A stretch of 64,000 bases of DNA from contig JBAJFE010000052.1 in the NCBI GenBank assembly GCA_037903355.1, positions 186,001 through 250,000 of the forward strand, given 5' to 3'. The notes beneath the pieces are model-generated. The model did not search any database. It was not told where the DNA came from and saw only the letters and a program-made list of their open reading frames with translations. Origin of the DNA: Trichuris trichiura. Lineage: Eukaryota > Nematoda > Enoplea > Trichinellida > Trichuridae. Positions 49,301-64,000 of the stretch are shown here, one piece after another (the first letter of the stretch is position 1; each line of letters opens with the position of its first letter). Position numbers and translations under genes: made by a program.

Positions 49301-51016
49301 GGCACGGTCGTCGTCCAGCTCGAGGTAGGTGCTCAAAAATCGACTTACCCCGTAGATATGTAGATTTTCATATCTGCTACTGGTTAGATTTTGCAGACTA
49401 TATAATCAAACGCATATCAATCAGTTTGATCCCTTTATTTATTATTTGTAATAGTTGGAGTCAGCATCAGTAAGTGTTTTCAAAGTTCCGATGAAAGGGA
49501 AGTGACGATAAAGGCGAAAATAAGAGGCATGTTCGGTGATTCTGCATATATATATATATATATGGACAGTTTATTAATAAAAGTTTTTTTTTCAACGGGG
49601 CATAGAAAATCCGTACAAAAAGAAGCCAAAAAATAAAATATATATATATAATTTAAAGTGTAAGCTGGCCATTATACTCATGTAGGGTAAAGCGACGATT
49701 CAAAATTCTAAACTTGTTAACCTAGCGAATCCTTAGCAATTCCGGAGTCTGTCTGGGCATCGGAATGCGTATTCTTAACTACTTGGGTGCCGCGTGGCTA
49801 TGTGCACGTTTCGTTTAGAAACAGTTGTTAAGTTCACGTGGAGCGAGCTAAACATCTGCTGTATGGTGACAAATGTTGAAAATTGTCAATGTATTAGTAA
49901 GGTGTACGCATTGTTTAATTACCTGAGCAAACATTGTAATAATGCTGTGACTGTTTTTATTACAACCTACGTTACTTGTTTTCTTGGCGCCTATGCGTTT
50001 CCGCTTTTATGTTTGCCGTTTCTATTTTCGTCACCTCACTGCAATTAAAGCATTGTTCGCTAAAACTCCAATGAAAATCTATATCCTTGCGGTTCATGTT
50101 CAGTCTTTATCGGTTATGAGATTATGCTGAGCGTTGAAAGTTCTCTTATTTTCACGTGTTTCTTTTGCTTAACATTTTCCAGTTATTTTTCATATTTTGC
50201 TGGCTTAGTATTGGCCAAAACCACTTTTTGATTGTCCGCCCTGCGGACACTAAAAACCGTAAGTACTAATGGGCCAACGTAAAGTATATTGCTACCTGCC
50301 TGTGAGATAATCTGATTTGTAGATCCAATAAAACTACCACTAACGACTTATAGTGATAATAAAACAGAGCAAATTAATAGCAACGCTCTGCAATATAAAT
50401 TACGGAAATACGAATTCTTCGTAGTCGACATACAAATAAGTTCAGATAAAGTTAGTTACATAACTATTGTGATGCAGTGGTAAGCGGCTGCCCACTTTCT
50501 TAACCTGCATGAATCCATGGGGATGCCCATGGCGGTCGGGAGCAGTTGTCGTCCACTGAGAATCCCTGATAGTTTGCACTTTTGTCGAAACCTTTTCGGG
50601 CTACATTGCAGCCTGAGGTCGTTGTATCTTTATTTTCATTCCACAAAAAAACCGCCGCTCAGATTGTAATAACCCGTTGCGGCATCCGGGCGCAATGCTT
50701 TGACGCAGAAACGTTTTGACGCGAAAGAATTTCTTCGTTACTTATTTGCACATATTGCTTTTGTAGCATTCTGTCGGCGGAATAAGACAACTGCGCGCAG
50801 CTCGGTTTATGCTTAAGATAAGCGTTATTCAGGGTGTTCAGTTTCGTTCTAAACGATTAATGCTACCGCAATAGTTTGTGAATCCTTACTGTTGTACTGT
50901 CGGTTGTTTTAAAAATAAAGTTACATTTTCTTAATTATACTTAGCTTAAGCTTAGCTAGTGTTGCGCAACGTCAGTGAGATTCGAAATTCTGCCTGCTGA
51001 AGTAGCATCTGCACCG
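46305..51016. other. Gene-poor region of about 4.7 kb
   Basis: Two TA tracts (49541–49563 and 49638–49650) are present. The best open stretch is 47577–47930 on the plus strand (ATG, 117 codons; MPIIVRLKKLLEQSSFVKLH inside), without a recognisable domain. Others lack an ATG. Nothing else supported. Confidence 0.45.
47577..47930 (+). CDS. Doubtful ORF, 117 aa
   Basis: ATG-initiated 117-codon reading, basic in its first half and Thr/Gln-rich towards the end (RSNVFRFQTTSSMDPTT). No signal peptide, domain or clear splice context. It is longer than typical noise here but unsupported otherwise. Confidence 0.2.
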   Translation: MRCFRDALFQSPARPRTLFKFEMPIIVRLKKLLEQSSFVKLHLVIVATFVLRTAVDQKRTGSMNKLTYVLSTDARFLQQVHQTRSNVFRFQTTSSMDPTTRQNEIQTTSYLECTSAF

Positions 51017-51220
51017 CTAACTCTGCGGTTCAATCTTTTTTGCATGCTTATGTCTAAAAGTTCTTTTTCCGCTTTGTAACACTGCGGCGCGGTTTAGTGT
51101 GTATTTTATTTTTTGTGCGTTTAAGCCTGCAAATCCTTCTATTCCAACCTTTATTGCTTTTTCAATAGCATTGCTAATTTGTCTGCCAATCTGCACTGCA
51201 GAATTCTTGTCCGTCGACAT
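51017..51220 (-). CDS. Small basic protein, 67 aa, unrecognised
   Basis: ATG at 51220 opens 67 codons of coding-like, helical, lysine-rich sequence (SNAIEKAIKVGIEGFAGLN … GKRTFRHKHAKK). The net positive charge suggests a nucleic-acid or ribosome-associated protein, but no family is recognised. It is divergent to the SPCA ATPase gene that starts about 700 bp away. The opposite strand is also open but lacks an ATG. Confidence 0.4.
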   Translation of the reverse strand: MSTDKNSAVQIGRQISNAIEKAIKVGIEGFAGLNAQKIKYTLNRAAVLQSGKRTFRHKHAKKIEPQS

Positions 51221-51916
51221 GGCGTGCGATAACTTTACATTTTCAGTTCATTCTTACTGTAGAATCCTGTTACGAAGTATCCTTTTAATGTAAGACCGCT
51301 TTGCGCATTCATTAATGATAAGCTTGTTATTTAGGTTTTCTTTTTGCATAAGTTGTTACATTTGTAAAAACCCTTATCAGCGAAGTAGTTCTTTTCGCAC
51401 ATGCCTCATTCTTAGTGACTTCCTTCATTTTTAGAACTTACGCTTTGTCATTGCTTTATTCTTTTGTTTTTACAGAAAAGAACCCCTTTTTAAAGTGTAC
51501 TTCATTAATGTTTTAACAGAAACAAAAACGAGATTTTGTGTTGCCTGCCATTTCATGGCTGCATGCCAGCTTGAATCCTCCTTTTCTGTTTCAGTACAAC
51601 TAATCGTCAGCGTTTTCGCTTATGGTTTTAGTAGTAGTTTACTGGTTTGAACGCGCATAGCTTTTCGTTACGGAACCGTAAACTCTGATGAAGCCGAAAA
51701 TTTATTCAGTTACAGAGAAGATCCCGCCATCAGCGGTTGAACTAACAAAGGTAATCCGCTATCAAATAAATAAATCCATTACTTCATGAGAGTTTACTGA
51801 TTTATTTTTTCCTCCTATCGTTCTACCTTCTTCGGTACTGTGAGTACCTTTTAATCAGTTAATTTCTTTAAACTTCCCATCTTAAGGCATAGGTAGGAGT
51901 AAATAGTTAGTGCACA

Positions 51917-58929
<7,013 letters not shown>

Positions 58930-59453
58930 GCGATGATCCTTTGTCAACCGGTGTTCGGTGGAGAGGTGAACAAGTTCACTTGCCCTTACGACGAATGCTT
59001 GTACCGACTTGCTCAACCCGTTCTTTTTTATCTCAATGAACTCAATACTTAATACTACTCTTCATGTAGGACATATTCCTTGCAGCATGTACCATTTAAA
59101 GTGTGGGCAACAGAGGTAGATTTGCCTTGTTTCCGCTGCTTCGCGGAGCACCTACCCATAAAAATGTAAACAAAGCTGATTAACTGTTTAATTCTTGTAT
59201 TAGTACTTGAGAAAAAGCGTTGAAATTTCTAAGCTAGATTGAACTAATTTTTTAACTCTACACACACACCAAACAAAAGAATACAGGGAAATTGGCCGCG
59301 CAAATATACTAGGCTCCCTGTATTCGCATTGGTTATGCCGCAAAACCGGAAAGAGTATAGCAGCTTTCCAGAGTTGCAATATTGTTGAAAAGGATAGCGT
59401 GCATTTTGTTTCTGCCTCTGCCAAGTAACGTTGTTAAGCGAAGAACCTTGAAA

Positions 59454-59459
59454 AATAAA
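59454..59459 (+). terminator. Poly(A) signal AATAAA, candidate for SPCA
   Basis: AATAAA in an A-rich context about 525 nt after the SPCA stop codon; no nearer match was noticed. Confidence 0.35.
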
Positions 59460-59772
59460 ACATTTCCTTAGGCGATCCAGCTGGCTGACCATTTATCGCA
59501 AGTGATCTTACTGATAGTGCTCGTTTTATCTTGCTGCCACGAGATAAAGCAGCCTTACTCAGTCTGTGGATCAGACCATCAGGTTGACATTCAAAAACTA
59601 CTATTTGCAATACACCATCAGTTAGCTTATTAAGTTAATCGGTAATCCGGAAGATCATTTTGACGATCAATGAGAATTGCCTGTTACATCCGGCCAGTCG
59701 AGCACATTCGGCCAGATGCACCTTTGTGCTTCATATTTTTCTCTACAAGAAGGAAAACGGCTCTTATGGCGT

Positions 59773-60432
59773 TCAAAGGTGCCCTCTCAGAATCGACGGA
59801 GATGAGCTGAACAGCGAATTGCAGCCACATCGCCTCCACCGCTTGAAACAATCGTCGGCAGGCTTGTTGGACAAAGGATACATGTAATCTCCTGTTACCC
59901 GTGTAATCACAAAGACTTTCGGGAAAAGAGGAGGCGCAAACCTGAAGCTACAATGCACAGCGTTTTTACGGGATGCCTGCCGCTGAAAATCGAGGGCTGT
60001 TTAGTTGTTTCCCAAAGCAGAATCGTAGACCAGAAAGTACCCTTGAAGATCCGTAAGTCTGGTAGTGTTCGGGATTGACGAAGGGTGACCGACCGAGCGG
60101 TTGCGATGGAGCTGCATCGATTTCAACTGTTGTTCTTTGAATGCGTTTTTTAAGCCCCCTTGTCTCAGTGCTAATGGACTGATAAACTTAGTGCGGAACG
60201 CCCGTCTTTCTATTGTTTTTTCCTATGCAAACTTTACTGAAACAAGAACTGTACTAACCTCAACATGAGTCGCGTCACTTCCGTGACAGTGCAGGTTCAC
60301 CTTTTTCACGACTCCATTCATTGTCACAGACGTATGTATAGCCGCACCTTGGTGTCGTATGAATGTAACATATTTTAACATCAAAAATTGATTATCCGCT
60401 ACAGGCTTCGTACGTCCATTCCAAAGTAACAA
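59773..60432 (-). CDS. Unresolved multi-exon gene candidate
   Basis: Minus-strand coding-like segments are joined by at least one good intron. The segment ending at 60041 (VEIDAAPSQPLGRSPFVNPE) has a donor GTACTT and, after 58 nt, an acceptor TTTTCAG. It continues in phase 0 from 59982 (CSFRFAPPLFPKVFVITRV … NKPADDCFKRW) to TGA at 59773. Upstream, 60432–60259 reads VADNQFLMLKYVTFIRHQGA and KKVNLHCHGSDATHVE before a GTTAGT donor. A competing frame over 59947–59684 is also open (87 codons). The start and the link between the first two parts are not resolved. No family recognised. Confidence 0.35.
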
Positions 60433-61055
60433 AATTTGAAACCAACAATAAAAGTGAACTGCACCAAGCCGGTGGTGACGCGATTTGTTGACGATATGGC
60501 TTTATTAACAGTGAAGACCACGATGACTATTTCAATGCTGAACAGACCTTCCTTCTACCATCGTTCAGTTAGCTCTCGTAACCAGAGTATTCTCAGTTGC
60601 AAGTGATGCTGATTGAATCCGTGAGCACGAAACACCCAGAAGTCAAATAGGTCAATCCGTCAGCACAGCCACAGTAATAGTAAATGTCTTTGAAATGCGA
60701 CATACATTGAACAGCTGTTCTTTGCATATTCAGGGCGCAGCTGCATCGCTTGTGAAACATCAGTATTCAAGGGCGCGTTGATACAAGGGCAGTACAAGGT
60801 CGTGCTAACATGTGCCAGTACTCTTGGAATATAGATTCATCGGAGTTTAGCAGAGATAACGTGAGTACAAGAGAAAAGACATGCCAGAAATGTGGATAGG
60901 GCCTAGTTCAAAACACGATGAACAGGCTGGTGGGTTTAAACTCGTTCTTGCCTATCTTCACTCGCTGCAGTATGCAGTTCTTATGGAAATCTTCTTTCTT
61001 TCCGGAGAGAACCACTTATACTAACAGCTTATTGTCTCCCTGTCTTTTGAACAGG

Positions 61056-62040
61056 TCAGCTTTGGCTAGTTTTGTAAAGCCGGAACTCTGGAGGTAGTTC
61101 GTCTTCGGAGTAAGTTCGATCCGCACAGAAAATTCGGCGCAGTCGGCAATTTGCATGAACCTGTCAACATTATTTAAATCATAGCCGAGATGCCGAGGGT
61201 TAACTTGTATCTCACTTGAATTCGCACCAGTTCAGAGAACTTGCGCCCAAATGCACGTTTTGTGAGGTCGGACATGTCCATCTGAACGTAATTCCATCCT
61301 TCCCCCAATCTCAATGGCATTGTGCATATCAAAGGTGACTGTCTAGATTTCTTTTGAAAATTGCTCGCCCGAAGCCAATGTTTGTCACCTCGGACGTCGG
61401 TTACCTACCGAACTTGATAGTATTTTCAAACGCGTTATTATGAAGCGGGACAAAAGCTACCTCAACTTCAAAAGTAAAATCCTCATTTAAATTCTTGACA
61501 AGAAAGGCAATTAGTGGCAGCTTTATGGCTAGTACTTCGGTGCGGTTAGCAGGAAACGTTATGCAAGTCTCCCTAAGAAAAGAAGGTTCAGTCAGTCCTG
61601 CGCATTGCGTCAAAATGCCAAGGCCAACCTAACATCGCGACTGATAACTTCGATTACCATATCGGAAATTTCTTCATCGCGAATTCTCTTTATCGAACCA
61701 TTGCGAACCTGCAAACAAGGTTCGTAAGCTAATAACCGTTTAGCTCTACGAAAATTAAGGCAATAATTTGGACAAAATAACTACTAGCTACAAGATGCAA
61801 AAGGAATAGCTAAACGCAATCAGAAGAGCAACAAGTTCAGTAAAAGGCACTTAACACTTCTAATGCTACAATACGAGAAAACGTTTAAGGTATGCAAGAC
61901 AAAAGAGCATTTGCAAAACAACGCTCAGGCAAACAAGGAAGAATAGTAGATTTTACCTCGGTTGCCCAAAGTTGAAGCGGTTCGTATCCGACGCTTGACA
62001 GCAAAGATATAAGACCACTTTGGTAGATGTTACGAAACAT
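61056..62040 (-). CDS. CFAP20: Cilia- and flagella-associated protein 20, 5 exons, 189 aa
   Basis: Inner-junction protein of axonemal doublet microtubules (CFAP20/BUG22, a CFA20 domain). Exons are 62040–61957, 61708–61629, 61572–61461, 61404–61216 and 61160–61056, with GT–AG introns of 248, 56, 56 and 55 nt and consistent phases. The protein tracks the human one end to end: [81 protein letters not shown] and VHANCRLRR … [10 protein letters not shown]. Length is 189 aa against 193 in human. No residue of the core looks damaged. The ATG at 62040 is the conserved start; another ATG 5 nt upstream is out of frame. Confidence 0.95.
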
Positions 62041-64000
62041 TCCATTGGGGCACCTCAAGTATTTGAATCTTGCCAGCTTTAGCTTACATACGCAGAATTG
62101 TCACCTGAAAAAAACAAGTTTAATTTGTATTTATACTAGCAGCAGGACAAATCGGACAGACTGCGCAACTTTTTATTTGCAATAACTGGGATTGGTGTAC
62201 CGTGTGAAATTATGAGAGTAGGTTCAAACGTAACCAATGCTTTTCCAGCAATGCTGAAGTAATCAGGCGATTGAGTGCGCCAGCTTTTACTGCGCTTACG
62301 AAAGCTAATGCTGCTACAATAACAATGATAACTTCAAAAGCGTTTTGCTATAGGTGCTGACTTATATCGTTAGTTGTACGCAAAGCTGCTTACTAACCGG
62401 TAAGTTTCTTAAATGACTTCTGGTAAGCCAACTTGAATTCATACTGCACGGACACTTAGATTAACAGTTAGCGTTCAACCGTTTCTCTCCCACATAAATT
62501 TTGCCAGTTTCTCCGGCAGCACTCTGATAACAGAGATATGGACGGATTGAGCTCGATGTAATTTACGGTTTGCATCTCAGGAAAGAAGCACAACATAGCT
62601 CAACGATTGTGCGCTTTCTTGTTTAAGTAGTAACAGCAAAATTTAAAACGTACAGATGGTGCGCGTTAGGTATTCGCAGTTTCGATCTTACGTTTGTGCA
62701 TGTACCGAAGGCATTATATGAAAACCTATAGACATAATCAAACTGCGAGCCGACTGAAGAGATCACGCTCCACCTGTAAATGCCTGCTGGCAGTTAAAGC
62801 TTAAATGCATACCGCTCAAAGCAACGAAAACTATTGTACCTGACAATAATTCAGCGAAACTATCCTAGCCATAATTATTTTGTGAAAATTTTAAAATAAG
62901 GGCAGTCCATCATTATGCTTATGAAAACAAAATTAAATAACCATAATAATAAAAACAGCTCCTAGTTCTTACTCCCACTGGGCGTTTAAGAGCTATTCTT
63001 TGGAAATAGAAATCAAAGAAGCGTAAAGGACAAGTTTTTAAATACGACTTGAGCTAGAGGAAGAATAAAAAGCTCATTTAAGTATTTAGGGTGGCGATTA
63101 GAAAGAAAAGTTTCAAACAATTAAGAATCGATGGCATTCTTTGACTTATAAATGGGCAACGGGCCACAATAAGCTCAAGAAAAGGAAACCCTAAAGCCAG
63201 CATGCTAAACTGCACCTTCTAAGTAGGCTTAGCGCAAAATTTGACAAACGCTGGTAAAGTTCAAGGAAAAAATATTGATGTTTAACTTTTGTACACAAAA
63301 TCTTTGTCCCATTTTCGGCTCTTGTTGGAGTCGTCACAGAAACCACGTTGAGTGCTAACAAACGTCAGCAAAGCCATCGACACTGTGCGCTTTCTGTCAA
63401 GTAAGGTTTAAAGTACACTTTGTTCCACAAATCAGCTTGGCAACAAAACAATCAACAAAGTATAATTCCATTCGAAACAAACCAACTGCATCACGGTGTC
63501 GCAACAAGTTTTGCTTTTTATAATCACAGGGAGGTATGCAGATCATCCGCGTCTCCCATGCACTCATTGTTGGAATCGAAATGACGAAAAGGGTGAGGCT
63601 CTACAGGTTGTTATCACTTTGAAAAAAAGTCTCGAGTTCGGCCAATGGAAGCGTAGCGCGCCGGAGAAGGCTTCTTGGTTAATTTGATTAACCGTTTTCC
63701 TTAAGTGGAACAAGCAATGGCCACCCTCGCTGAACTTGAAAATCAAGCGAAACAGCCAACTAGAAAATCGTCCATCAGCGTGTTCAGGTGCATCCGTCTG
63801 TTCGATATCGAATGTTTTTCATTGGTATAAACCTTTAAAAAACAGCCAGCTAATTATGGCTCATTAGTGCAATTATCCACAGTAACAAAGCGAACTGGTT
63901 CATTAAAGGATGCACTTACCATCATTTGAAATTTGATATTCTGCGCGGTAAGTGCTTCTACGAAAGCTGCCGTGTTTTGATAATGAACGTTATCTCAAAA
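62041..64000. other. Upstream of CFAP20, no supported gene
   Basis: AT-rich with short open stretches. A 63-codon non-ATG reading at 63496–63687 is mildly coding-like and preceded by an acceptor-like ATAATCACAG, so it could be an exon of a gene continuing past the window, but this is unsupported. Confidence 0.4.

Noticed and set aside
49794..50048. 84-codon plus-strand reading with a hydrophobic end
   Set aside because: Non-ATG start, Cys/Phe-rich composition typical of AT-rich noise, no splice context.
51099..51293. Plus-strand reading with a signal-peptide-like hydrophobic stretch
   Set aside because: No ATG at its start and antisense to a better small ORF.

Overview
The window looks like nuclear DNA of a nematode. 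The real genes are split by many short GT–AG introns, mostly 48–65 nt with a few long ones. Several coding regions end near AATAAA signals. The proteins are animal secretory-pathway, ciliary and kinase families, including two divergent casein-kinase-1/tau-tubulin-kinase-like kinases of the sort that are expanded in nematodes. An early-branching (Trichuris-like) nematode is a reasonable guess, but it is inference; nothing in the window fixes the species. There are no bacterial operons, no CRISPR array and no convincing tRNA or rRNA gene.

Layout. 2.0–11.1 kb (minus): a complete four-exon chondroitin sulfate synthase (CHSY1/SQV-5 type). 12.1–12.45 kb (plus): a decayed RBX1-like RING-finger copy. 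13.1–15.5 kb: a doubtful minus-strand secreted-protein locus and a better supported unrecognised plus-strand gene. 16.0–17.1 kb (plus): a CK1/TTBK-like kinase. 19.0–19.7 kb (minus): a four-pass membrane protein. 22.8–26.4 kb: a repeat-dense block with fold-back elements, an ATT microsatellite, TA tracts and a dead pogo/Tigger-like transposon. 27.2–28.7 kb (minus): ERdj3/DNAJB11. 28.8–29.5 kb: coding-like remnant broken by a fold-back element. 30.4–30.8 kb (minus): an unrecognised single-exon ORF. 31–39 kb is gene-poor. 39.1–42.5 kb (minus): an acidic multi-exon gene I do not recognise. 45.2–46.3 kb (plus): a second CK1/TTBK-like kinase. 46.3–51 kb is gene-poor. 51.0–51.2 kb (minus): a small basic ORF. 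51.9–58.9 kb (plus): a complete 20-exon SPCA-type Golgi Ca/Mn ATPase. 59.8–60.4 kb (minus): an unresolved gene. 61.1–62.0 kb (minus): a complete five-exon CFAP20. The last 2 kb show nothing convincing.

How they relate. There is no operon logic. Three of the recognised proteins act in the secretory pathway: CHSY and SPCA in the Golgi, where SPCA-type pumps supply Mn2+ and glycosyltransferases need it, and DNAJB11 in the ER. CFAP20 is axonemal/ciliary.

The most distinctive non-gene signal is a family of small fold-back elements with an ATGAAAA…TCCCGTAC-like end. Several copies carry a hairpin that resembles the core boxes of a hammerhead ribozyme. Exon boundaries were worked out by hand from splice-site consensus, reading phase and remembered family sequences; no alignment was run.
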